Origin: JASGDC01 sp047608145
GTDB lineage: Bacteria; Actinomycetota; Actinomycetes; Actinomycetales; Micrococcaceae
Length of the DNA stretch: 22,997 bases
Assembly: GCA_047608145.1 (NCBI GenBank)
Contig: JASGDC010000035.1
Location: 1-22,997, forward strand
Reading direction: 5' to 3'
Of the stretch, positions 15,944 through 22,870 are shown in pieces. A program made the position numbers and the translations under genes. Numbering within the stretch: position 1 is the stretch's first letter; every line of letters begins with the position of its first letter. A model generated the notes under the pieces. It had not been told where the DNA came from. It did no database searches and saw nothing but the letters and a program-made list of their open reading frames with translations.

Positions 15944-16360
15944 ATGCCAGTGGCAATAATTAGCAACAACGTTGTTCCAGAAAACTTCTTTGATAAGAAT
16001 TTTAAAGTCAATGCTGTTGATAAAGCTATTGCCCTCCATAAATCAAAGCGTGTCAAGGTCCAAGGTAAAGAGTTAGAACTAACTTTCTCAAATAACCGTA
16101 GAAAGAAAATTGTAGTGGAAGCGCCCAGAAACGTTTCAGTCGAAACTTCTAGAGTAGGGAAGTTTCTGAATCGCTTTATTTTGCTTAGTATGTTTTTCAT
16201 CATTGGCATAGTCATGATGATTTTCCAAGGTAACTTAAATCAGTTAAACACTTTAACTGGTATTGGAATCTATTGGGTTATCGTATTGCTTGTTAATTAT
16301 TGGGTTATGCGCAATAATTACGACTTGAAAGTCGTTAATGAACGGATTCAACTAGATTAA
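15944..16360 (+). CDS. Unknown small membrane protein with two predicted spans (138 aa)
   Basis: I do not recognise a family. Residues 1-73 are soluble and basic, with KSKRVKVQGKELELTF and NNRRKKIVVEAP suggesting a short beta-strand region. Two hydrophobic spans follow (about 75-94 and 104-122) around a short loop, then a polar tail with NYDLKVVNERIQLD. AAGGA sits 8 bases before the ATG and a perfect -10 lies further upstream, so it is well supported as a gene. It is expressed alone between terminators. The pattern resembles small actinobacterial PH-like or DUF membrane proteins, but I claim no function. Confidence 0.75.
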   Translation: MPVAIISNNVVPENFFDKNFKVNAVDKAIALHKSKRVKVQGKELELTFSNNRRKKIVVEAPRNVSVETSRVGKFLNRFILLSMFFIIGIVMMIFQGNLNQLNTLTGIGIYWVIVLLVNYWVMRNNYDLKVVNERIQLD

Positions 16361-16364
16361 AACT

Positions 16365-16652
16365 TTAACTAACAGCAACTTCACAAAGAGTATTATTACG
16401 TCCCAAGATAAAGGTTATAGTGGCTATTTTACTTGTGTGATTTAGGAATCGGAGACGGTTCTTAATTTGAGATTCTTGTTGTTTAAAATGCTTTTGTAAT
16501 ATGGATTTTGTCCTACCATTTTTAGGGTGTAACCAAAGTGTGGCAGACTTTCCCTTATCATTTATGCGAATCGTCATCTTCGCATTTTCATCCAAAAGCC
16601 GATATAAATCGCGTGGCAGTGAGAACTGCAAGCCTTCAGGCATCTGTGTCAT
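16365..16652 (-). CDS. Unknown small basic protein (95 aa)
   Basis: Convergent with the small membrane-protein gene, ending 4 bases from its stop. The product has a strand-helix start (MPEGLQFSLPRDLYRLLDENAKMTIRI, counted in two parts), a Lys/Arg-rich middle (about 42-72) and a hydrophobic strand with ATITFILG near the end. There is no signal peptide, membrane span or known motif. The start is taken as ATG 16652, with AGGA about 9 bases upstream; the ATG at 16667 has that AGG directly against it. A role in nucleic-acid binding is conceivable from the charge only. It could also be a relic of the transferred region near the tRNA. It is likely coding, but less certain than its neighbours. Confidence 0.55.
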   Translation of the reverse strand: MTQMPEGLQFSLPRDLYRLLDENAKMTIRINDKGKSATLWLHPKNGRTKSILQKHFKQQESQIKNRLRFLNHTSKIATITFILGRNNTLCEVAVS

Positions 16653-16667
16653 CACATCACCACTCAT

Positions 16668-16949
16668 CCTAATAGTTGTTTTCTAACAGTTATTATTATC
16701 TCAAAAAAATATGCATTCTTGTAAACCATCTGTTTAATTTGAGTGTGCTTCTAGTTTTCATAATGAATAGATATATTTATTTTATTTTACGAAAATAGAG
16801 TTTAAGTAGATTAAAATTATTAGTTTTATATATTTCTTAATTTCATATTTTCTCTAGCCTAGTAACATTAAGAAAAAGTTTATTCTTGCATTTGGCAATA
16901 TCAGTATTTTCTTGTTAAACTATAGAAGTTGTAAATTTACAATGTGCAT
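16668..16949. other. AT-rich gene-free stretch upstream of tRNA-Lys
   Basis: About 280 bases of very AT-rich sequence hold no supported gene. The only signals I see are a possible tRNA promoter: TTGGCA at 16892-16897 and TAAACT at 16916-16921, an 18-base spacer, which would start transcription some 20 bases before the mature tRNA. Both hexamers are imperfect. The strong A/T bias may mark an upstream promoter element or a transferred segment. Confidence 0.4.
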
Positions 16950-17025
16950 GGGCCTTTAGCTCAGTTGGTAGAGCAACTGACTCTTAATCAGTGGGTCGCG
17001 GGTTCGAGCCCCGCAGGGCCCACCA
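16950..17025 (+). tRNA. tRNA-Lys (anticodon CTT)
   Basis: All cloverleaf parts are seen. The acceptor GGGCCTT pairs with AGGGCCC through one G-U pair. The anticodon stem ACTGA/TCAGT surrounds the loop CTCTTAA, giving anticodon CTT. The T arm contains GGTTCGAGCC. The discriminator is A and CCA is encoded at 17023-17025, for 76 nt in all. The decayed integrase just downstream suggests the 3' end once served as an integration site. Confidence 0.97.
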
Positions 17026-17028
17026 CTG

Positions 17029-17067
17029 AACCCCTAGTTCTCAACAAACTAGGGGTTTTATCTTTTT
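17029..17067 (+). terminator. Rho-independent terminator of tRNA-Lys
   Basis: An 11-bp perfect stem (AACCCCTAGTT at 17029-17039 with 17047-17057) and a 7-base loop are followed by TTATCTTTTT. It begins 3 bases after the encoded CCA. Confidence 0.9.
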
Positions 17068-17079
17068 AGGATAAATCAA

Positions 17080-17099
17080 TAGCCACCTAGTTAGCCACC
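17080..17099. repeat. Short direct repeat TAGCCACC between integrase fossil and tRNA
   Basis: TAGCCACC occurs at 17080-17087 and again at 17092-17099, a 12-base period. It lies between the stop of the decayed integrase and the tRNA terminator. Short direct repeats at this place are typical of arm-type binding sites of tyrosine recombinases; that reading is inference. Confidence 0.4.
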
Positions 17100-17113
17100 C
17101 ACTTATTCGAATT

Positions 17114-17290
17114 TTAAGAGTAGAAACTAGCTATGTATTCACTATTATCTACTTGGGTTGTAACTCTTGCCTGATAGTGTTCTTCGTTTACATACCCTTT
17201 ACCATGACCCAGTTGTTTTACTCCAGCTTCAGTTGTTCCAGCATTATTTACGATATAAGAATTTACAGTTTTTCTTAAAAGTATTGCGTT
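17114..17290 (-). pseudogene. Remnant C-terminus of a tyrosine recombinase (phage-type integrase)
   Basis: Minus-strand codons from about 17290 to the TAA at 17114-17116 encode LLRKTVNSYIVNNAG, then KQLGHGKGYVNEEHYQAR, then about 16 more residues. This matches the end of the catalytic domain: Arg of the HxxR box in LRKT, the LGH box, and the catalytic Tyr in EEHYQAR. The N-terminal domains are gone: upstream the frame has no start codon, hits a stop at 17315-17317 and runs into the DedA gene. It therefore cannot make an active enzyme. The location, about 90 bases from tRNA-Lys and reading toward it, is that expected for an integrated element's int gene next to its attachment site. It is probably the scar of a deleted prophage or genomic island. 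Confidence 0.75.
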
Positions 17291-17294
17291 TAAA

Positions 17295-17975
17295 CTAATT
17301 GTTCTGATTATCGTCTAGAACAACTGCTTCAGGATCTTTCCCTGCTTTTTTATTTTTAAATGCTTTATAGTTTTCAATAATGAAACCAATAACACCGATG
17401 ACAATTAGTACTCCGAAAAATACTGTTAAGTGTGATTTTAAGTATGGCTGTTTTGCTATTAAATAGCCAAGAGAAGGCATCCAGAAACACCATATTAATG
17501 AGCCAATAAAGTTATATGTCACAAACTTTTGGAAATCCATTTTACCAATGCCGGCAATGATTGGGTTAAAAGTACGGATAAATGGGAGAAAACGTCCAAA
17601 AATTACAGCATACTTTCCATATTTCGCATAGAACCTATGTGTCTTGAGGATATTTTCTTTATTAAAAATCATCGAGTCAGGTTTATTGAAGAAGGCAGAG
17701 CCAGCCTGTTTTCCAAAGTAGTAGCCAACTATGCCACCGAAGAATGTAGCAATGAAGGTAACTAGGTACAATCCCCACTGTGGAGTGGTTAGCTTACCTG
17801 CAGCTGTTAATGCACCTGCTGTAAATAGTAGTGAATCACCTGGAAAGAATATTCCAATAGGGAGGGCTCCTGTTTCAATTAAAACGAAAATTCCGATAAC
17901 AAGGAAAACCCATGGACCTGCTTCATTTAGAACATGAGAAGCATCAAATAAATGCGGGCTAGCGTTAGCATTCAT
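17295..17975 (-). CDS. DedA-family (VTT domain) membrane protein (226 aa)
   Basis: DedA proteins are membrane transporters, some of which flip undecaprenyl phosphate or phospholipids. Features seen: LIETGALPIGIFFPGDSLLFTAGAL near residue 35, a re-entrant GGIVGYYFGKQAG near 80, FGRFLPFIRTFNPIIAGIGKM near 130 with the conserved Phe-x-Arg-x2-Pro-x2-Arg pattern, and further spans to about 205, followed by a charged tail. Start choice: ATG 17975 lies after the PqqD-like stop, while the TTG at 17984 would overlap that gene; neither has a strong ribosome site. It follows the PqqD-like gene directly, so the two are one transcription unit. Its 3' end abuts the integrase fossil and no terminator is evident. 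Confidence 0.88.
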   Translation of the reverse strand: MNANASPHLFDASHVLNEAGPWVFLVIGIFVLIETGALPIGIFFPGDSLLFTAGALTAAGKLTTPQWGLYLVTFIATFFGGIVGYYFGKQAGSAFFNKPDSMIFNKENILKTHRFYAKYGKYAVIFGRFLPFIRTFNPIIAGIGKMDFQKFVTYNFIGSLIWCFWMPSLGYLIAKQPYLKSHLTVFFGVLIVIGVIGFIIENYKAFKNKKAGKDPEAVVLDDNQNN

Positions 17976-17976
17976 C

Positions 17977-18252
17977 TTAATCAACTACTTTCGTAGTGTA
18001 ACCGCGTTCTTCTAAGTCCTCCACGAAAGCTTTAACATGGTCGGTAATCTCAGTTTCTGGTACTTGGTATGTATCAGAAAGGTTTTTGATAATTTCTGGA
18101 AGTGTTTGTTCCTTTTCGAGTTCTTGCCAAATTGCAGCTGCGGTATCTGTAAATGCTAATGGAACCTGTTCTGTAAATTTTAAAGTAACGACACGATCTG
18201 AATCAGACTCTAAGTAAGCTACATCAGGAGCTATAGCGTATTTTTCTTTCAT
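17977..18252 (-). CDS. PqqD-family protein (peptide-binding RRE-like fold), orphan (91 aa)
   Basis: The length and pattern fit PqqD: an N-terminal strand region (VAYLESDSDRVVTLKF), then AFTDTAAAIWQELEKEQTLPEII, a helical stretch SDTYQVPETEITDHVKAFVEDLEERGY and a short tail. The T-A-A-x-I-W motif and the closing D-V/H-x-x-F-x-x-x-L-x-x-x-G are characteristic. PqqD proteins bind precursor peptides and present them to radical-SAM or other modifying enzymes in RiPP pathways, but also occur alone with unknown roles. No precursor, radical SAM, YcaO or peptidase gene is present here. AAGAAAG precedes ATG 18252 by about 9 bases. The DedA-family gene follows at once. I am confident of the fold, not of any RiPP role. 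Confidence 0.8.
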   Translation of the reverse strand: MKEKYAIAPDVAYLESDSDRVVTLKFTEQVPLAFTDTAAAIWQELEKEQTLPEIIKNLSDTYQVPETEITDHVKAFVEDLEERGYTTKVVD

Positions 18253-18359
18253 GATATTAAACTTTCTTGTTAATCAAATTCATCTAATCATTAGCATTTA
18301 CTTTTAATAGCTAAAGTATATCTATATATTTTGATAGAAAATAATTATTCAAACATATT

Positions 18360-18383
18360 TAATGAAATTCCCAGTTTTCATTA
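18360..18383 (-). terminator. Small inverted repeat at the end of the decayed response regulator
   Basis: TAATGAAA at 18360-18367 pairs with 18376-18383, which includes the regulator's stop codon. The stem is 8 bp with an 8-base loop and no clear U-run on the minus strand, so it is at best a weak terminator. Confidence 0.3.
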
Positions 18384-19081
18384 AAGGTCCTTAGCATCGC
18401 CTGGTTTCATAATCCCAGTTTCATAGGCAAGAATAGCTGCTTGAACTCGATCACGGAGACCTAATTTTCCTAAGATATGTCCCACATGGGTTTTGATAGT
18501 TGCTTCAGATAGAAAGAATTCTTCAGCTAGCTCAATATTGCTTTTCCCATGCGCTAGGCCTTTGAAAACTTCCATTTCACGACGTGATAAAAGTTCTTCC
18601 ACATACTCTCGTTGTGGGATTTGGTTTTTATCTTGGGCAATTAAAGGTGAGACGTGATCTAACAGTTTACGAGTAGTAGAAGGCGCAATAACAGCATCAC
18701 CATCATAAACTTTACGAATTGCCGCTAATAATTCTTCCGGAGGTGCATCTTTTAGTAAGAAACCACTAGCTCCGACATGTACTGCTGATACAGCATATTC
18801 ATCTATATCAAAAGTAGTTAACATAACGACTTTTATATTTTTGAGTTATAAATTTCAGGATTTTCTAGTAGTTCCTTACAACATTCAATACCATTCATTT
18901 CAGGCATTCTAATATCCATAAGTACTACATCGATATGAGTATTTTTTAGCTTGGTTAATGCTTCGATACCGTTTTCAGCTTCAACTACGACTTCTAAATC
19001 TTCTTGGGAGTTAATGAGCATAGTGAAACCACTTCGTAATAAATCTTGGTCATCAACTATAGCTATTTTAATTTTCTCCAT
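18381..19081 (-). pseudogene. NarL/LuxR-family response regulator, frameshifted
   Basis: Two frames make one regulator. The first (19081-18833, 82 aa) has IAIVDDQ and the phospho-acceptor Asp in VVLMDIRMPEMNG, and ends prematurely after NPEIYNSKI. The second continues with KVVMLTTFDIDEYA, FLLKDAPPEELLAAI and a LuxR helix-turn-helix (LLSRREMEVFKGLAHGKSN, then EATIKTHVGHIL). The break is at an A5 run around 18837-18842; one more A would join the frames as NSKNIKVVMLTTFD. A base lost from the homopolymer explains it, and sequencing error cannot be excluded for this lesion alone. AGGAC precedes ATG 19081. The adjoining kinase carries several independent lesions, so real decay is more likely. Confidence 0.88.
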
Positions 19082-19090
19082 AAAAAGTCC

Positions 19091-20309
19091 TCAGTCATCA
19101 GTATATGGAATATAAGCTTCTACAATAAAACCATTATTCATCCGCGGTTGAGCAAGTAGTCAACCATCATATAGTTTAACCCGTTCCTTCATGCCTACAA
19201 TACCTTGTTTGTTGCCTTTTATATGAGAGCTTTCCGTACCATGACCACGGCCATCGTCCTTGATAACAATAGAAACTCCACCTGTAGACCAAATTAGATT
19301 TGCCATAACTTGAACTTGAGAGCCTGCGTGCTTAAGAATATTCGTGAAACTTTCCTGGAAAATCCCATAGATTGTTAATTCAGCCCCAGAAGGTAAGGTG
19401 CCTTGTTGTTTTCCTTCAACTTTAAAAGATACATCTAAGCTAGATAACTTGACCGTATTAACTAAGTCTTCTATATCAGCTAGTCCAGGAGCAGGCTGCA
19501 TTGTAGTTTTAGTATCAGATTGTAAGACACCCATGAGCCTTCTAGTTTCTATTAATGAAGATCTACCAGTATTTGCGATATTTTCTAATGCTTCGAAAGC
19601 TTTTTCTGGATTATTTTTAATTGTATATCTTGCACCATCAGCTTGAGCAATGATTACAGACAGTGAGTGCGCGATAATGTCATGCATTTCACGTGCAATC
19701 CTAGCTCTCTCGTCAGCTGCTGCCAGTAAGTATTCTTGTTCGCGTTCAACTTCTAATCGTTCTGCGCGATCCTTTAAGGCTTTTAATTCATTATGACGAG
19801 ATCTAATTAAGTGTCCAGTGACCTAAGGTAACAGTACCAAAGTCGTTTCCATTAGAAACCAGAAGCTCGCGACTCTCTTGTCATAACCACTGTATTCGTA
19901 AAGCGGTGGTGAGAAAAATGGGAGTAGAACTGCAAAAATTACCCCTATCATTGCTAAGATTAAGGCCAATTGGCTGATGTTTCGCTTGCAATAATGAGCC
20001 ATTGTATAGAGCATGATTAAAGTAGCTAAGTTACTAGGTATTAGTGAAAGAGAAAAAGTGAATTGAGTAAAAATAGCAAATGCTACCAAGAACCCAACTT
20101 CTGCTGGATGTTTCCTACGCCAAATGAGTGGTTAACCATTGTAAAGAACCGACAATAAAAATACCCCAAAAATAAGGGATAACGTTATTAGCAAGGTGTA
20201 AAACTGCGATTAACACGCACATTACAAGATAGCTTGGCAATACCCATATAGCATCAATATAAGTAGGGTTGCTTTTTGCCCAGTGATTTAGCTGCTTTAT
20301 TTTATCCAC
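19091..20309 (-). pseudogene. NarL-type sensor histidine kinase, inactivated by three lesions
   Basis: The parts in order are GTG start 20309, several membrane spans (20300-19830), a coiled linker (KALKDRAERLEVEREQE), the H-box ERARIAREMHDIIAHSLSV, the dimerisation domain, the N-box FQESFTNILKHAG and the G-box DDGRGHG with GIVGMKERVKLYDG. Three breaks are visible: a frameshift near 20115-20130 (frame moves from TTHLA-stop to WRRKHPAE), an in-frame TAG at 19823-19825 between the last span and the linker, and an in-frame TGA at 19160-19162 where the family has a second Gly (GGA to TGA). The frame then runs on to a natural stop at 19091-19093, next to the regulator. Catalytic motifs survive, so the decay is recent. 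Confidence 0.9.
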
Positions 20310-20378
20310 AATTTCACTTTATAACTTCTTAGCATGCTTTAGCCTCATACCTAAGTATGATTTGTTAGGATTGGATAT
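20310..20378 (+). promoter_or_regulatory. Promoter region of the FAH-gltX operon
   Basis: TATGAT at 20356-20361 is a fair -10 located 17 bases before the ATG. AGGATTGGA just upstream of the ATG could serve the ribosome, although the leader would then be only about 10 bases. No clear -35 is visible. The region is shared with the divergent decayed kinase gene. Confidence 0.4.
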
Positions 20379-21149
20379 ATGCGTATAGTTCGTTTTAATC
20401 ATGAAGACACTCCTAAGTATGGAGTAATCCACGGATCAGATGATGACCCAAAAATTGCTGTCATCAAAGGAGATCCGTTATATCAGCAGCCAGAACCAAC
20501 TGGTGAAGTAATAAAATTAAAAGATGTTAGATTGCTCTCACCAGTAATTCCTCGTAGTAAAATTGTAGGTGCTGGTAAGAATTTTAAAGCAAATACTGAA
20601 GAAGAGGCTGATAATTCAGGTGCTCCAATTATATTCTTCAAACCAAACACTGCAGTAATTGGTAACGGTGATCCAGTTCGTTTGCCTAAATACAGTGACT
20701 TAGTTTCTTACGAAGGTGAAGTTGCAGTAGTTATTTCTAGAATGTGTAAAGATGTTCCTGAAGATAAAGTTAAAGATGTTATCTATGGCTACACTGTTGC
20801 AAATGATTTAACTGCTCGTGACCTTTTGGAAAGTGAACCTCAATGGACTCGTGCTAAAGGTTTTGATGGTTCTTGTCCTCTTGGTCCATGGATTGAGACT
20901 GATTTAGATGTAAATGACCTACAAATCCGCACTTGGGTTGACGGAGAAGAAGTACAAAACGGTAGCACTGACCTGATGATCCATGATATTCCTAAGTTAG
21001 TAAGCTTTATTTCAAATGTTTGTACCTTGTTACCTGGTGATGTTATTTTGACAGGTTCTCCAGTTGGGTTTGGTGGATTAAAACCAGGTCAAGAAGTTGA
21101 AGTTGAAGTAGAAGGTATTGGGGTACTTCGTAACCCTATTGTTGCTTAA
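20379..21149 (+). CDS. Fumarylacetoacetate hydrolase-family protein, possible oxaloacetate decarboxylase (256 aa)
   Basis: The C-terminal FAH fold covers about 60-255. Metal-binding signatures are visible: YEGEVAVVISR (Glu-x-Glu) near 108, NDLTARDL with its Asp near 146, and the substrate-loop stretch KGFDGSCPLGPW near 166. FFKPNTAVIG and LTGSPVGFGG are also typical. Family members act on acylpyruvates, hydrate or isomerise aromatic-ring fission products, or decarboxylate oxaloacetate. In Corynebacterium glutamicum the FAH protein Cg1458, near gltX, is an oxaloacetate decarboxylase; by position and size this is its likely counterpart, but substrate choice cannot be read from sequence. The gltX gene begins 11 bases after the stop, so they form an operon. 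Confidence 0.85.
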   Translation: MRIVRFNHEDTPKYGVIHGSDDDPKIAVIKGDPLYQQPEPTGEVIKLKDVRLLSPVIPRSKIVGAGKNFKANTEEEADNSGAPIIFFKPNTAVIGNGDPVRLPKYSDLVSYEGEVAVVISRMCKDVPEDKVKDVIYGYTVANDLTARDLLESEPQWTRAKGFDGSCPLGPWIETDLDVNDLQIRTWVDGEEVQNGSTDLMIHDIPKLVSFISNVCTLLPGDVILTGSPVGFGGLKPGQEVEVEVEGIGVLRNPIVA

Positions 21150-21160
21150 GAAAGTGAAAT

Positions 21161-22636
21161 ATGACTGTTAGAGTTCGTTTTTGTCCATCGCCTACAGGTT
21201 TACCACACGTTGGTTTAATCCGTACGGCATTATTTAACTGGGCCTATGCTCGTCACACAAATGGGAAGTTGGTTTTCCGTATCGAGGATACTGACGCTGC
21301 TCGTGACTCTCAAGAAAGCTATGAGATGTTGCTTGATGCAATGCGTTGGCTGCATCTTGATTGGGACGAAGGTATAGAAGTTGGCGGCCCACACGAGCCA
21401 TATCGTCAGTCGCAACGTAGCGATATTTATCAAGACACCATTAAAAAACTTCTCGATGCTGGGTACTTGTACAAATCTTACTCGACTCCTGAAGAAGTAG
21501 AAGAACGTCACAAAGCTGTTGGACGTAACCCAAAACTTGGTTATGATAACTACGATCGTGACTTGTCTGATGAACAAATTGAAAAGTTTGAAAAAGAAGG
21601 TCGCGAACCAGTACTACGTATGCGGATGCCTGATGAAGATATTGCTTTTAATGACTTAGTACGTGGGGAAGTAACTTTCAAAGCTGGCACCACACCTGAC
21701 TATGTAGTAGTGCGTGCAAATGGTAAACCACTGTATACATTCGTAAATCCAGTTGATGATGCACTAATGCAGATTACGCATGTGCTTCGTGGTGAAGATT
21801 TGCTTTCTTCAACTCCACGTCAGATTGCTCTACATCGTGCACTGGTTGATATTGGTATTGAAAAGGATGTTCCAAACTTTGGACATCTTCCATATGTGAT
21901 GGGTGATGGTAAGAAGAAACTTTCAAAGCGTGACCCAGAGTCTAACCTGTTCCACCACCGTGACCGTGGTTTCATTCCAGAAGGTCTGCTTAACTACCTA
22001 GCATTGCTTGGTTGGTCAATCAGTCCAGATAACGATATTTTCTCAATGGATGAAATGGTTGAAGCTTTTGATATTAAAGATGTACTGGCTAATCCAGCTC
22101 GTTTCGATATCAAGAAAGCAGAGTCAATTAATGCAACTCATATGCGCAAACTTGACCCAAAAGATTACCGTGACCGCCTAATTCCTTATCTACAGACAGG
22201 TAACGTACTTGGTGAAGATGTTACAGATAAAGACAAAGAAATCCTTGATGCTGCAGTGCCGCTAGTGCAAGAACGCATGAACTTGCTAGGTGAAGCACCA
22301 GATATGCTTGGCTTCTTATTCCTTGACGATAACGACATCGAAATTAAAGATGATGCAATGAAGGGTATGCCAGGAAACTTAGGTGAGGTCCTAGACGCTG
22401 GTTATGAAGCTCTTGATGCAGTAGATGAAAGTGATTGGAATACGAATAATATCCAGCAAGCACTACGTGGCAAGCTAATTGAAGAATTAGAACTTAAGCC
22501 ACGCAAGGCTTTCGGTCCTTTCCGTACTGCGATTAGTGGTCGTCGTATTTCACCACCACTGTTCGAGTCTATGGAGATTATTGGCAAAGAAAGCTCCCTT
22601 AATCGCATTAAGCAGTTTAAAGCAGCAAAAGCATAA
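21161..22636 (+). CDS. gltX: Glutamyl-tRNA synthetase (491 aa)
   Basis: Class I synthetase attaching glutamate to tRNA-Glu. The HIGH-type motif is in SPTGLPHVGLIRTALFNW (residues 9-26) and the KMSKS-type motif is KKLSKRDPES near 250. The C-terminal anticodon-binding domain (about 320-490) contains KPRKAFGPFRTAISGRRISPPLFESM. Length is normal for bacterial GluRS. Most actinobacteria lack GlnRS and use a non-discriminating GluRS that also charges tRNA-Gln, whose product is amidated by GatCAB; a tRNA-Gln gene follows about 100 bases downstream. AAGTGA precedes ATG 21161. It is the second gene of the FAH-gltX operon. Confidence 0.97.
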   Translation: MTVRVRFCPSPTGLPHVGLIRTALFNWAYARHTNGKLVFRIEDTDAARDSQESYEMLLDAMRWLHLDWDEGIEVGGPHEPYRQSQRSDIYQDTIKKLLDAGYLYKSYSTPEEVEERHKAVGRNPKLGYDNYDRDLSDEQIEKFEKEGREPVLRMRMPDEDIAFNDLVRGEVTFKAGTTPDYVVVRANGKPLYTFVNPVDDALMQITHVLRGEDLLSSTPRQIALHRALVDIGIEKDVPNFGHLPYVMGDGKKKLSKRDPESNLFHHRDRGFIPEGLLNYLALLGWSISPDNDIFSMDEMVEAFDIKDVLANPARFDIKKAESINATHMRKLDPKDYRDRLIPYLQTGNVLGEDVTDKDKEILDAAVPLVQERMNLLGEAPDMLGFLFLDDNDIEIKDDAMKGMPGNLGEVLDAGYEALDAVDESDWNTNNIQQALRGKLIEELELKPRKAFGPFRTAISGRRISPPLFESMEIIGKESSLNRIKQFKAAKA

Positions 22637-22642
22637 AACAGA

Positions 22643-22700
22643 AACTCTACTGATTTAACCTGTTCATAATTTGAAAAAACGGGAAAAAATCGGTAGAGTT
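22643..22700 (+). terminator. Long-loop hairpin after gltX, probable terminator
   Basis: AACTCTACTGATTT at 22643-22656 pairs with 22687-22700 (one G-U pair, 14 bp) around a 30-base A-rich loop. No U-run follows, so it may work as an mRNA 3' end or processing site rather than a classic terminator. Confidence 0.5.
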
Positions 22701-22708
22701 ATAGCTGT

Positions 22709-22736
22709 TGTTAAAGTTCTCTCACGAGCTTTAACA
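22709..22736 (+). repeat. Inverted repeat immediately before tRNA-Gln
   Basis: TGTTAAAG at 22709-22716 pairs perfectly with 22729-22736 across a 12-base spacer, ending 3 bases before the tRNA. It could be an RNA processing structure in a gltX-tRNA read-through transcript or part of the tRNA promoter; I cannot decide. Confidence 0.4.
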
Positions 22737-22739
22737 CAT

Positions 22740-22811
22740 TGGGCTATGGTGTAATTGGCAACACAGCGGTTTCTGGTACCGTCGTTCTAGGTTCGAGTCC
22801 TGGTAGCCCAG
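22740..22811 (+). tRNA. tRNA-Gln (anticodon CTG)
   Basis: Acceptor TGGGCTA pairs with TAGCCCA, followed by discriminator G. The anticodon stem GCGGT/ACCGT has one G-U pair and the loop TTCTGGT gives anticodon CTG. The D arm has GTGTAATTGGCAACAC and the T arm GGTTCGAGTCC. CCA is not encoded, unlike in the tRNA-Lys of this window. The T-A-type acceptor end and G73 suit tRNA-Gln. Confidence 0.96.
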
Positions 22812-22813
22812 CT

Positions 22814-22847
22814 AAACCCCTTGAAAACATTGGCTTTCAGGGGGTTT
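22814..22847 (+). terminator. Rho-independent terminator of tRNA-Gln
   Basis: A 13-bp stem (22814-22826 with 22835-22847, one G-U pair) with an 8-base loop is followed by ATTTTTA. It begins two bases after the discriminator base. Confidence 0.88.
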
Positions 22848-22870
22848 ATTTTTATGAAAGTGCTAAATTA

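Noticed and set aside
15940..16215. A 91-codon minus-strand frame opposite the small membrane-protein gene
   Set aside because: The plus-strand frame has a perfect -10, a ribosome site and a plausible membrane topology; the opposite frame has none.
17080..17099. The TAGCCACC repeat as a CRISPR-like array
   Set aside because: Only two 8-base copies with a 4-base gap, no spacers of the right size and no cas gene nearby.
18833..18845. Programmed frameshifting in the response regulator
   Set aside because: The A-run alone is not a recognised slippery site with a downstream structure, and the adjoining kinase is clearly degenerate.
19160..19162. In-frame TGA in the kinase as selenocysteine or programmed read-through
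   Set aside because: The position is Gly in the family and no SECIS-like hairpin stands out. Two other lesions in the same gene make nonsense mutation the simple reading.
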